Shown piece after piece: positions 17,087 through 25,089 of a stretch of DNA of 64,000 bases (its first letter is position 1; every line of letters begins with the position of its first letter). A program made the translations under genes and the position numbers. The DNA is from Anaerostipes faecalis (GTDB lineage: Bacteria; Bacillota; Clostridia; Lachnospirales; Lachnospiraceae), in assembly GCF_018982945.1 (NCBI RefSeq), contig NZ_JABRXE010000003.1:186001-250000 (forward strand). The letters are read 5' to 3'. The notes beneath the pieces were generated by a model. The model had not been told where the DNA came from. It did not search any database and saw nothing but the letters and a program-made list of their open reading frames with translations.

Positions 17087-19362
17087 TCCTTTTCCAAAAG
17101 ACCCATGGCTATTTTCTCACTGGTAATCGGCAGTTCACGGAACCATACTCCTGTAGCATTAAATATTGCATGAGCAAGTGCTGGCGACGGAGTATTAATA
17201 ACAATTTCACCAATGGATTTTGCACCAAACGGTCCTGTTTCCTCATAACTGCTTTCAAATTCCACACGAAGTTTTCCCATATCCATTCTGGTAGGAATCT
17301 TATACTGCATGAAAGAGTTATTCTTCATCTGACCTTTTTCTGTATAGGTGATATCTTCATACAAAGCCATTCCAATTCCCTGTACAAGACCGCCTTCCAC
17401 CTGGACTTTTGCAAGATTTGGATTTATCGGTGTTCCACAGTCTACCACAGCTACATAATCCAGGATTTCAACGTGCCCGGTTTCCTTATCCAGCTCAATT
17501 TCAACCATTCCAACCATAAAAGGCGGCGGTGAAACAGGAGAACTGTGACTTTCTGTTACCTGTAATGCTTCATTATTTCCACACATGGAAGCTGTTGCAA
17601 TATCTGCCAGAGATATTTCCTTTCCGCTTTCCGGATGAAAAACCTTTTTGCCGTCAAATTCCAATTGTCCTGCAGGAATTTCCAATTTATCACCTGCCAG
17701 ATTCAAAATTTTCTGTTCCAGTTTCTGACATGCAATCTCTACTGCCTTTCCAGTAACATACATAGTACTGGATGCATAAGATCCAGAATCATATGGAGAC
17801 GTGTCTGTATCTGCTCCACACACGATAATATCATCCGTAGAACAGTTTAAACACTCTGCTGCCACCTGAGCAAGAGTAGTATCACATCCTGTTCCCATAT
17901 CAGCTGCTGCTATTGATAATGTATATATACCATCATCATTTACCTTAATAGTTGCAGATCCTACATCCACTGCTGATATACCAGAACCCTGCATAGCCAT
18001 GGAAACACCTACACTTCTGACTTTACCATTTCCCATATCTTTTGACGGATATTTTTCATCCCAGTCAATCATCTGCTTAGCACGTTCCATACAGCGATCC
18101 AGCGCACAGCTATTTGTTTTTTCTCCATAATAAGCCGGCATAATCTGACCTTCTCTGACCATGTTCATTTCTCTTAATCGAACCGGATCCATTCCCAGTT
18201 TTGCTGCAAGTTCACTGACGGCAGATTCCACTGCAAAAATCCCCTGGGTAGCCCCATATCCACGATATGCACCTGCAGACATGGTATTAGTATAAACCAC
18301 ATCATAGGAAAATCTGTGAGCTTCCAGATTTCCATACAGAGGAATGGATTTATGTCCGGACAAGCCAACCGTTGTTGGTCCATGCTCTCCATAAGCTCCC
18401 GTATTGGACAATGTATATAAATCGATGGCTCTGATATGCCCATCTTTATTTGCACCAACCTTTACTTTTACTTCCATCTCATGCCTTGGACTGGATGCAA
18501 TCTGAGATTCTTCTCTTGTAAAGATCATTTTTGATGGTTTTCCTGTCTTCCATGTTACAAATGCAGGAAATACTTCTGCTACAACGGTCTGTTTTGCGCC
18601 AAATCCTCCTCCGATTCTCGGTTTCGATACACGGATTTTAGATTTTGGAATTCCAAGAGCATTGGATAATATTCTGCGGGCATGAAATACAATCTGCGTA
18701 GAACTTAATACATTCAGTCTTCCATATTCATCCATATAACAATATGTGCGGAACGTTTCCATCATTGCCTGCTGATTTGCCTTTGTATGATAGGTCTGTT
18801 CTACCACCACATCACAATCAGCCAGCACCGCCTGAACATCTCCATCATGACTCTCTCCACAGGCACACAAATTTCGTTTATTATCTGCACCTACCGGACA
18901 AAGTGCTTTCCAGTCATCTTCAGGATGCACCAGCGGCTCCTGATCTTTCGCCTTATGCAGATCTAATACAGCTGGAAGGATCTCATAATCTACACGAATC
19001 AGTTTTAATGCCTTATCCACACAGCTTTCATCTTTTCCGGCAACAATAGCCACAGGATCTCCTACATAACGAACATGACGATCTAAAATAAGCCTGTCAT
19101 AAGGACTTGGTTCCGGATAAGTCTGACCTGCCATGGTGAATCTTTCTTTTGGAACATCTTCCCATGTATAAACAGCTTCTATTCCAGGAATTTTTTTTGC
19201 AAAATCTGTTGAGATATTCCGAACAATTGCATTTGCATGAGGGCTTCGCAATACTTTTACAATCAGACAATCTTTTGGAACTTTATCATCTACAAAGACC
19301 GGCTTTCCTGTAACCAGCGCCATGGCGTCTTTTTTCATGATCGGCTGATTTACTGTTTTCAT
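17083..19362 (-). CDS. Xanthine dehydrogenase family, molybdenum-binding subunit
   Basis: 759 residues, the usual size of separate XdhA/CoxL-family large subunits. It has the N-terminal a/b hammerhead domain (KPVFVDDK, VLRSPHANA), the cofactor-binding IGGGFGAKQ segment, AYRGYGATQ, and C-terminal GPFGAKSIGE containing the presumed catalytic base Glu719. No in-frame TGA suggests selenocysteine. The family hydroxylates purines and related heterocycles, here probably hypoxanthine to xanthine to urate or the reverse reduction. It overlaps the iron-sulfur subunit gene by four bases and the MocA-like gene by four bases. Context with xpt and two purine permeases favours purine substrates over aldehydes or nicotinate. 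Confidence 0.9.
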   Translation of the reverse strand: MKTVNQPIMKKDAMALVTGKPVFVDDKVPKDCLIVKVLRSPHANAIVRNISTDFAKKIPGIEAVYTWEDVPKERFTMAGQTYPEPSPYDRLILDRHVRYVGDPVAIVAGKDESCVDKALKLIRVDYEILPAVLDLHKAKDQEPLVHPEDDWKALCPVGADNKRNLCACGESHDGDVQAVLADCDVVVEQTYHTKANQQAMMETFRTYCYMDEYGRLNVLSSTQIVFHARRILSNALGIPKSKIRVSKPRIGGGFGAKQTVVAEVFPAFVTWKTGKPSKMIFTREESQIASSPRHEMEVKVKVGANKDGHIRAIDLYTLSNTGAYGEHGPTTVGLSGHKSIPLYGNLEAHRFSYDVVYTNTMSAGAYRGYGATQGIFAVESAVSELAAKLGMDPVRLREMNMVREGQIMPAYYGEKTNSCALDRCMERAKQMIDWDEKYPSKDMGNGKVRSVGVSMAMQGSGISAVDVGSATIKVNDDGIYTLSIAAADMGTGCDTTLAQVAAECLNCSTDDIIVCGADTDTSPYDSGSYASSTMYVTGKAVEIACQKLEQKILNLAGDKLEIPAGQLEFDGKKVFHPESGKEISLADIATASMCGNNEALQVTESHSSPVSPPPFMVGMVEIELDKETGHVEILDYVAVVDCGTPINPNLAKVQVEGGLVQGIGMALYEDITYTEKGQMKNNSFMQYKIPTRMDMGKLRVEFESSYEETGPFGAKSIGEIVINTPSPALAHAIFNATGVWFRELPITSEKIAMGLLEKE

Positions 19363-19826
19363 AAAGCACCTCCCTTTTTCTTATATTCTAAAAAGTCCAT
19401 TATTCCTCTTAACTGACCTTCATATCCAGAGCATCTGCATAAATTTCCTTCCAGATATTCTTTGATTTCTTCTTCCGACGGATCTGGATTTTCACGGAAC
19501 AAAGCAATCGCATTCATAATCATACCAGGATTACAAAATCCACACTGTTCTGCACCCTGATTTGCTATAAATGTCCCAAACTCCCTGGCTTCCTCCTGAA
19601 GTCCTTCTAAAGTGTCGACTTTACATCCATCTGCCCGTGCAGCCAGAAATGAACATGACAATACCGGCTGATCATTTAAAAATACTGTACAAAGTCCACA
19701 ATTGGATGTTTCACATCCTCTTTTTACGCTATAACAGCCATGCTCTCTTACAAAATCAATGAGCAGCATATCAGGATGAATTTCCGCTTCTGTTCTTTTC
19801 CCATTTAATATGACTGAAATCTTCAT
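19359..19826 (-). CDS. Xanthine dehydrogenase family, [2Fe-2S] subunit
   Basis: 155 residues with both expected clusters. The plant-type ferredoxin cluster has Cys residues in GCYSVKRGCETSNCGLC and a fourth in VLSCSF; the second cluster has CGFCNPGMIM and GNLCRCSGYEG. It passes electrons from the molybdenum site to the FAD subunit. The start ATG has a GAATA-type weak ribosome site but follows the FAD subunit gene by two bases, so translational coupling is likely. Gene order FAD, FeS, Mo subunit, cofactor transferase, xpt is compact, with overlaps or very short gaps. Confidence 0.92.
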   Translation of the reverse strand: MKISVILNGKRTEAEIHPDMLLIDFVREHGCYSVKRGCETSNCGLCTVFLNDQPVLSCSFLAARADGCKVDTLEGLQEEAREFGTFIANQGAEQCGFCNPGMIMNAIALFRENPDPSEEEIKEYLEGNLCRCSGYEGQLRGIMDFLEYKKKGGAL

Positions 19827-19828
19827 AT

Positions 19829-20626
19829 CTATTCTCCGCTCCTTTCATCCAGCAGTTGTTTTAAACCTCGTCTGATCAAAACCTCTGCCAGACGCTTTCG
19901 ATAATCTGCTCCGGCACGCATATTGCTTCCGTAAACGGTCTCCTCTGCTGTCTTTCCTGCCAGTTTTTCCAATCCATCACATTCCATGATATCTTTCCAG
20001 TTCTCCGGGAGACTAAGTTTCACTGCCCGCCCAGGTCTGGCTCCCAATACAACATGACACTGCTCTTCTTCCATAGATATAGCACAAGTCAGTACCGGAA
20101 AATCTGTTTTTGTATTCCGATAAGAAAGATATACACAGGAAAGTGGCTTTTTCTTCACAATGAGCCTTACTAAGATATCATTATCACACTTCTGTTGTGC
20201 AAATTCCTGCAAAGATATTATTCCTCCATGATATAATTCCACATAGCTGTCAAAGGCAAGAAAACATGTCAGGACATCTGAAAAACCAAATCTTCCAAAA
20301 ATACTTCCTCCAACTGTTGCCAGGTTACGAAACTGCACTCCCACAATACTTCGAACACATTCTTTTACAGCACCATGGCTCCACTGGTTCAATCCCTGAT
20401 GAGTCTCAATCTGCCGAAGAGTAACCATTGCCCCAATGGAAAATTCATCCTCTGTCTCTTCAATCTGATCCAGTCCAAGACCTGATAAATCTACTGCTTT
20501 TTGTACCGTCCGATTACTCATCTTAAGCCAAAGCATTCCTCCAAGTATACAGGTACTCTTCTTTTGATTCAGCTCATATGCCTGTTCAAGACTCTGTGCC
20601 TTAACATATTCCTTGATTTTTAACAT
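19829..20626 (-). CDS. Xanthine dehydrogenase family, FAD-binding subunit
   Basis: 265 residues from the ATG at 20626; a GTG seven codons upstream is possible, but AAAGGA is better placed for the ATG. The N-terminal CILGGMLWLKMSN is the FAD-binding loop of the CoxM/XdhB family in degenerate form, and VGVQFRNLATVGGSIFGRFGFSDV carries the second FAD motif (split here by the reader as RNLATVGGS plus SDV). The protein is slightly shorter than the usual 280-300 residues. It is the first gene of the operon and is preceded by a promoter and a terminator-like hairpin. Confidence 0.88.
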   Translation of the reverse strand: MLKIKEYVKAQSLEQAYELNQKKSTCILGGMLWLKMSNRTVQKAVDLSGLGLDQIEETEDEFSIGAMVTLRQIETHQGLNQWSHGAVKECVRSIVGVQFRNLATVGGSIFGRFGFSDVLTCFLAFDSYVELYHGGIISLQEFAQQKCDNDILVRLIVKKKPLSCVYLSYRNTKTDFPVLTCAISMEEEQCHVVLGARPGRAVKLSLPENWKDIMECDGLEKLAGKTAEETVYGSNMRAGADYRKRLAEVLIRRGLKQLLDERSGE

Positions 20627-20654
20627 ACCGTTTCCTTTCATTCCCACATAGCCG

Positions 20655-20734
20655 AAAAAAGAAGTACTTAAAAAAGTACTTCTCCCTCTCAGTTCTTATG
20701 AAATAATTTTACTATATGACACATTTATTGTCAA
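20655..20734 (-). promoter_or_regulatory. xdh operon promoter followed by a terminator-like leader hairpin
   Basis: Minus-strand TTGACA (20729-20734), 17-base spacer, TAAAAT (20706-20711), lying directly after the pdxT stop codon. TGACA and TGTCA form an inverted repeat over the -35 region. About 25 bases after the expected start of transcription is a perfect 9-bp stem (20661-20669 and 20674-20682, four-base loop) followed by T6 (20655-20660), then the xdh start 28 bases later. It can terminate pdxST readthrough and could also attenuate xdh transcription. Confidence 0.65.
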
Positions 20735-20735
20735 T

Positions 20736-21323
20736 TTATGCGATGTTATTTACCACTGAATTTTCAACCATTTCCAGAAAATACCGATGAACCGTCAGAT
20801 CCTTTGAAAGTTCCGGATGAAATGCAGTTACCAGCTGATTTCCCTGCTGTGCTGCTACAATATGTCTATCAACTTCCGCAAGAACCTTTGTATCTGATCC
20901 TGTTTCTTCTATATAAGGTGCCCGGATAAAAGTCATAGGAATTTCTCCGGAATCTCCAAAAGAAGCTTCTGTATAAAAACTTCCCAGCTGTCTTCCATAT
21001 GCATTCCGAACAGCCTGAATATCCATAGTTGCCAAATGCATTCGACTATCATTGTCAATCTTTTTTGCCAAAAGCAGCAGCCCTGCACATGTTCCAAATA
21101 CAGGAAGCCCTTCTTCGATTTTTTCTTTGATCAGATCATACAGATCCAGTTCTCTAAGCAGCTTTCCAATGACAGTACTTTCTCCTCCAGGAATAATCAG
21201 TCCATCCATCGGAGTTTCCAGATCTTTCTTCTGGCGAATTTCAAAAGCTTCTGCTCCAAGCTGTTCCACCATCTGTTCATGTTCAATAAAAGCTCCCTGT
21301 AATGCCAGTACACCAATCCGCAT
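20736..21323 (-). CDS. pdxT: Pyridoxal 5'-phosphate synthase glutaminase subunit
   Basis: 195 residues. Class I glutaminase features: GVLALQGAFIEH at the N-terminus, PGGESTVIGK (about 46-55), the nucleophile elbow FGTCAGLLLLAK (Cys about 79) and the catalytic His/Glu in AFHPELSKD near the C-terminus. It releases ammonia from glutamine to PdxS for direct synthesis of pyridoxal phosphate from ribose-5-P and glyceraldehyde-3-P. The gene follows pdxS with only two bases between them, the standard order. Its stop abuts the xdh promoter. Confidence 0.96.
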   Translation of the reverse strand: MRIGVLALQGAFIEHEQMVEQLGAEAFEIRQKKDLETPMDGLIIPGGESTVIGKLLRELDLYDLIKEKIEEGLPVFGTCAGLLLLAKKIDNDSRMHLATMDIQAVRNAYGRQLGSFYTEASFGDSGEIPMTFIRAPYIEETGSDTKVLAEVDRHIVAAQQGNQLVTAFHPELSKDLTVHRYFLEMVENSVVNNIA

Positions 21324-21325
21324 GA

Positions 21326-22201
21326 CTATTTCCCTCTTTCTGCCATTAAAAGTTCAATTTCCTGCTCATTGATTCCTACCATTGCTTCTCCCAGATCTTT
21401 AGACAGTTGTGCAAGAAGTTTTGCATCTGTATAATTTGTTACTGCCTGAACAATTGCTGCTGCACGTTTTTCAGGATTTCCGGATTTAAAAATTCCAGAA
21501 CCAACAAATACACCTTCTGCTCCAAGCTGCATCATCAACGCTGCATCTGCAGGAGTTGCAACTCCACCTGCTGCAAAATTTACAACCGGAAGTTTCTTGT
21601 TTTCATGAACATACTGAACCAAATCGTATGGAACCTGAAGTTCTTTTGCTGCATCAAATAATTCATCTTCTGCCATAGATGCAATTCTTCGAATCTCAGA
21701 CTGCATCATACGCATATGACGAACTGCCTGAACCACATCTCCAGTTCCTGGTTCTCCTTTTGTTCTAATCATTGCTGCACCTTCATTAATTCTTCTCAGT
21801 GCTTCTCCCAGATCTTTCGCTCCACACACAAAAGGTACATCAAATGCAGTTTTATCAATATGATATTTATCATCTGCCGGTGATAATACTTCACTTTCAT
21901 CAATATAGTCAATTTCTATTGCCTGCAGAATCTGAGCTTCTGCAAAATGTCCAATTCTGCATTTTGCCATAACAGGGATAGAAACTGCTTCCTGAATTCC
22001 CTGAATCATCTTTGGATCACTCATACGAGATACTCCACCTGCGGCACGGATATCAGCCGGAATACGTTCCAGTGCCATAACTGCACATGCTCCTGCTTCT
22101 TCCGCAATTTTTGCCTGTTCCGGTGTAGTAACATCCATGATTACTCCACCCTTTAACATCTGTGCCAGATTTTTATTTAGCTCAAATCTATCATTCTTCA
22201 T
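21326..22201 (-). CDS. pdxS: Pyridoxal 5'-phosphate synthase lyase subunit
   Basis: 291 residues, highly conserved PdxS. Signature segments are [15 protein letters not shown] (with the phosphate-binding Asp), [18 protein letters not shown], the [12 protein letters not shown] active-site region containing the Schiff-base Lys, [10 protein letters not shown] and the [17 protein letters not shown] phosphate loop. It builds the pyridinium ring of PLP. It starts 12 bases after an aminotransferase gene and two bases before pdxT, so the whole ECF-aminotransferase-pdxS-pdxT set is probably one transcript. Confidence 0.97.
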   Translation of the reverse strand: MKNDRFELNKNLAQMLKGGVIMDVTTPEQAKIAEEAGACAVMALERIPADIRAAGGVSRMSDPKMIQGIQEAVSIPVMAKCRIGHFAEAQILQAIEIDYIDESEVLSPADDKYHIDKTAFDVPFVCGAKDLGEALRRINEGAAMIRTKGEPGTGDVVQAVRHMRMMQSEIRRIASMAEDELFDAAKELQVPYDLVQYVHENKKLPVVNFAAGGVATPADAALMMQLGAEGVFVGSGIFKSGNPEKRAAAIVQAVTNYTDAKLLAQLSKDLGEAMVGINEQEIELLMAERGK

Positions 22202-22213
22202 AATTATAATCTC

Positions 22214-23350
22214 CTATTTTGTGTATAAATATTCTGTAAATTTTTCAAGTAGCCCTGCTGTCATTTTAAATCCAAGCGCCGTTAATGTTTCTTCCAGTGC
22301 TGCCATTACCGCTATCATATCCGGTATATTGGCACTTGCACCCATATGTCCGATTCGGATAACTTTTCCTTCCAGCTCCCCAAAAGAACCAGCAAGCATA
22401 ATCCCATGCTTCTCAGTCATTCGATTCAAAATATCTTCTGCCTTGATTCCATCTGGTACATCAAACACAGTAACTGTATCAGAGTAACCACTTTCCAGAT
22501 GAAGTTTAAGTCCGGCTTCCTTCAATGCCTCTCTTGATGCCACGGCAATCTTATGGTGACGGTCATATAAGTCCGAATCATTTTTAATATTCTCCATAGC
22601 CGCGCCAAGACCATATATGTCACTGATTGGCATGGTATATGGAAACCAGAGATTTTTATAGTAATCTTTAAAAATCGTCAAATTGCAGTAAAAAGATGCA
22701 ATCGATGTTTTTCTGTTCTCCATAGCCTTCTTTGCAGTCTCACTTATGGTTACAAAAGTCAAACCCGGAGGTGCTGAAACTGCTTTCTGTGATCCTCCAC
22801 ATAAAAGATCAATTTGAGCTTCATCAACATTCACCTTGTTTCCAAACATTCCAGATACGGAATCTACAACTGTCATAATTCCATAGGATTTCAGCAATGG
22901 ACAAATCTTATGTATGTCATTTAACATTCCGCTTGGGGTGTCACAATGAACCACTGTTGCATATTTAAAATCGTGATGGTCTTTCAAATATTCTTCCAGT
23001 TTTTCCACATCAATTTCATTTAAATAATCAGTTGTATACAACGTTGGTTCTCCGCCATACATAGATACAAAATCAGCAAATCCTTTTCCATAAATTCCAT
23101 TATCAAGAACCAGAACTTTATCTCCCGGTTCCGTCATAGATGCACATGCCGCCTCAAGTCCAAGAATTCCCTCTCCACTTAAAATGATAGTTTCATTTTC
23201 AGTATGAAGCAGTTCACTGATCATTTCACATATTTTCTTATATTCATCAAAGAAAACAGGATCCAGATCAGCATTTGTCGTAGAACGGCTTCTTGCCAGG
23301 CGAACATTTTCCGGTACCTGTACCGGACCAGGTGTCATGATTTTATACAT
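22214..23350 (-). CDS. Class V (alanine-glyoxylate type) aminotransferase in a vitamin B6 operon
   Basis: 378 residues from the ATG at 23350, which has GGAGG seven bases upstream and overlaps the end of the ECF gene by eight bases. Fold-type I aminotransferase features: MTPGPVQVPENV at 5-16, SGEGILGLEAA at 58-68, VVDSVSG with Asp163 (pyridine-nitrogen partner) and SQKA with the Schiff-base Lys189, plus Arg in KVIRIGHMGAS near the C-terminus for the substrate carboxylate. The family includes alanine- and serine-glyoxylate aminotransferases and pyridoxamine-pyruvate aminotransferase. Its place between a vitamin-type transporter subunit and pdxST suggests B6 salvage (pyridoxamine to pyridoxal) as an alternative to amino-acid metabolism. 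That assignment is inference. Confidence 0.85.
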   Translation of the reverse strand: MYKIMTPGPVQVPENVRLARSRSTTNADLDPVFFDEYKKICEMISELLHTENETIILSGEGILGLEAACASMTEPGDKVLVLDNGIYGKGFADFVSMYGGEPTLYTTDYLNEIDVEKLEEYLKDHHDFKYATVVHCDTPSGMLNDIHKICPLLKSYGIMTVVDSVSGMFGNKVNVDEAQIDLLCGGSQKAVSAPPGLTFVTISETAKKAMENRKTSIASFYCNLTIFKDYYKNLWFPYTMPISDIYGLGAAMENIKNDSDLYDRHHKIAVASREALKEAGLKLHLESGYSDTVTVFDVPDGIKAEDILNRMTEKHGIMLAGSFGELEGKVIRIGHMGASANIPDMIAVMAALEETLTALGFKMTAGLLEKFTEYLYTK

Positions 23351-23864
23351 GTGCTGCCTCCATTCTGTTAACAGCAATCTCTACAGGACGAACAACAATA
23401 AGTACAACAACTGCTGCAACTACAATCTGAACAACGTTTCCAGGAATTGATGCTACAGGAGCTACCCAGTTACCATAAATGATAATTTCAGCAATATAAT
23501 ATCCGACAATTTTAATAATCAGTGCCAAAACTAAAGATATAACTTTCCAAGAATATTCTTTGTGCTTTTCGCTGATTGCACCAACAACATATCCCATAAC
23601 ACCAACGATGACAAAAGTAAACGGTGCCCATGCAGTCCATCCGGATAACAGGTCAAACAATCCCATACCAATTCCTCCGGCCAGCATTCCTGTTTTTCTT
23701 CCAAATAACATTGCCATTAAAAACAATGGTACATTTCCAAGATGGATTAAACCTCCATTTGCTGCAATAGGCAGTCTAACGTTTACAAAAGCTGTAAATA
23801 CATAAGTTAACGCTATTGCCATCCCAGTAACTGCTAAAAACTGGATTTTCTCTTTCTGATTCAT
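23343..23864 (-). CDS. ECF transporter S component, probably vitamin B6-related
   Basis: 173 residues from the ATG at 23864, which has GAGG eight bases upstream; an ATG six codons earlier has no ribosome site. There are five or six hydrophobic segments with LAVTGMAIALTYVFTAFVN at the N-terminus, a HLGNVPLFLMAMLFGRK loop and GMGLFDLLSGW, all typical of small substrate-binding S components that share an EcfA-EcfT energising module. No ECF ATPases are encoded nearby, fitting group II sharing. Operon partners pdxS, pdxT and an aminotransferase suggest a pyridoxine, pyridoxal or pyridoxamine substrate. Confidence 0.8.
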   Translation of the reverse strand: MNQKEKIQFLAVTGMAIALTYVFTAFVNVRLPIAANGGLIHLGNVPLFLMAMLFGRKTGMLAGGIGMGLFDLLSGWTAWAPFTFVIVGVMGYVVGAISEKHKEYSWKVISLVLALIIKIVGYYIAEIIIYGNWVAPVASIPGNVVQIVVAAVVVLIVVRPVEIAVNRMEAAHV

Positions 23865-23923
23865 TTTTATACCCTCTTTCATTTTTCTTGTTAATTTAAG
23901 TGCACTTTGACTTTGTGCTTATT

Positions 23924-23984
23924 AATGTAATAAATGTTTGGCATATTTGAAACATCCAGTTTTTATAAATTTAATGGTGCCAGT
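23924..23984 (-). promoter_or_regulatory. Candidate B6 operon promoter with two ACTGG direct repeats
   Basis: Minus-strand TTTCAA (23947-23952), 17-base spacer, TACATT (23924-23929): a weak promoter. Just upstream are two direct ACTGG half-sites (CCAGT on the plus strand at 23956-23960 and 23980-23984) 24 bp apart. Direct repeats next to a weak -35 box are the layout used by MocR/PdxR-type activators. No such regulator gene is in the window. Confidence 0.4.
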
Positions 23985-24026
23985 TTTGTTTTTTCTTCTC
24001 AACTATTCGTTTTCCCTAGTAAATCA

Positions 24027-25079
24027 CTAGATTTTTTCTGGATTTTTTATCCACCCTTTTCTTCCTGGTCCTTTGAAAAATCCACTGTTAAATCCTGCAT
24101 TTCCTCTATTACATTCAGATACCATCAGATGTATCCTGAATGTAAAATCATCCCAGTCTAATATAGTAAAAGGATGCTCTTCCGTTGCAAGAATCGTTGT
24201 AATTCCTTTTCTATATAATGGATATTCTCCTTTATAACCCTTTCTCTTCAGCTTCAGATCCAGATTTTCCCGTTTACTTTGAATCTGCTGATTCATTCTT
24301 TCTCCATAGTCCCGTTTAGGATAAGCAGATGATGCTGCCTGGATTTTTTCATAAATGCAATGGTACAGCGGCTCTCTTTTTGGTGAAAGCATTTTTTTAG
24401 ACAAAAAATTTTCTATCTTCCTAAAAGGAAACATCCTGTACACCTTAAGTAATTTTACAAATTCCATGTCTCCAGCCTCCAAAGCAAGCCGTTCCATACA
24501 TGTTATACCTTCATAGGTTGCAGGATATCTGTCATCCAGAGGTTCTCTGATTGGTGACCAGTGACGAAACGGTGCAAATTCTATCAGCCCCATAAGTTCC
24601 TTTTCCAGCGAATTACATACATCATCTCCAAGATACTCATATTTCTCATATATGGTACCTACCATATAGACCAGCTGCCTCCATTGCTCCTGCCCTTTTA
24701 CCCAGAAATGTCCTATTTCATGGTACTGGTAACATTTAAGAATCTGATGGATTTCTTCAAACCATATGGTACATACATTCTCTGTTCCCTGATAAAGGAT
24801 CAGTACATATCTCCCCTTTTCTTTGATCAGCTGTGCCTGCAGCTCCTCCTTATAATCCGATAGAAATTCCCCTGACATTCCTGCGTTTTCTAAAACTAAA
24901 TAACATTCCAGCGCATCATTCATCATATAGGGAATATATATACCAGAAGAATCATTTTTATTGGTACATAATTCCAGTACCTGATACTTTATAATTTCCG
25001 CCAGTCTAAAAAACTCCGGAGACATATCCGGCTCCAGTCCTGCTAGATATTTTTCTAATTCTTCCCAATCTTTGTTCAT
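24027..25079 (-). CDS. Unknown cytoplasmic protein of 350 residues
   Basis: No family is identified with confidence; I recall similar Lachnospiraceae proteins listed under DUF3878, unverified. The protein is soluble, has no signal peptide or membrane segment, and is rich in Tyr, Trp and charged residues. A YHEIGHFWVKGQEQW segment near 117-131 contains HExxH-like spacing only as HEIGH, which resembles a zinc-protease motif (His-Glu-x2-His). The C-terminal third is basic (KRENLDLKLKRKGYKGEY). It follows nth by ten bases with an AAAAGGA ribosome site, so the pair is probably co-transcribed. A role in DNA repair cannot be inferred from this alone. Confidence 0.6.
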   Translation of the reverse strand: MNKDWEELEKYLAGLEPDMSPEFFRLAEIIKYQVLELCTNKNDSSGIYIPYMMNDALECYLVLENAGMSGEFLSDYKEELQAQLIKEKGRYVLILYQGTENVCTIWFEEIHQILKCYQYHEIGHFWVKGQEQWRQLVYMVGTIYEKYEYLGDDVCNSLEKELMGLIEFAPFRHWSPIREPLDDRYPATYEGITCMERLALEAGDMEFVKLLKVYRMFPFRKIENFLSKKMLSPKREPLYHCIYEKIQAASSAYPKRDYGERMNQQIQSKRENLDLKLKRKGYKGEYPLYRKGITTILATEEHPFTILDWDDFTFRIHLMVSECNRGNAGFNSGFFKGPGRKGWIKNPEKI

Positions 25080-25089
25080 AAATTTCCTT

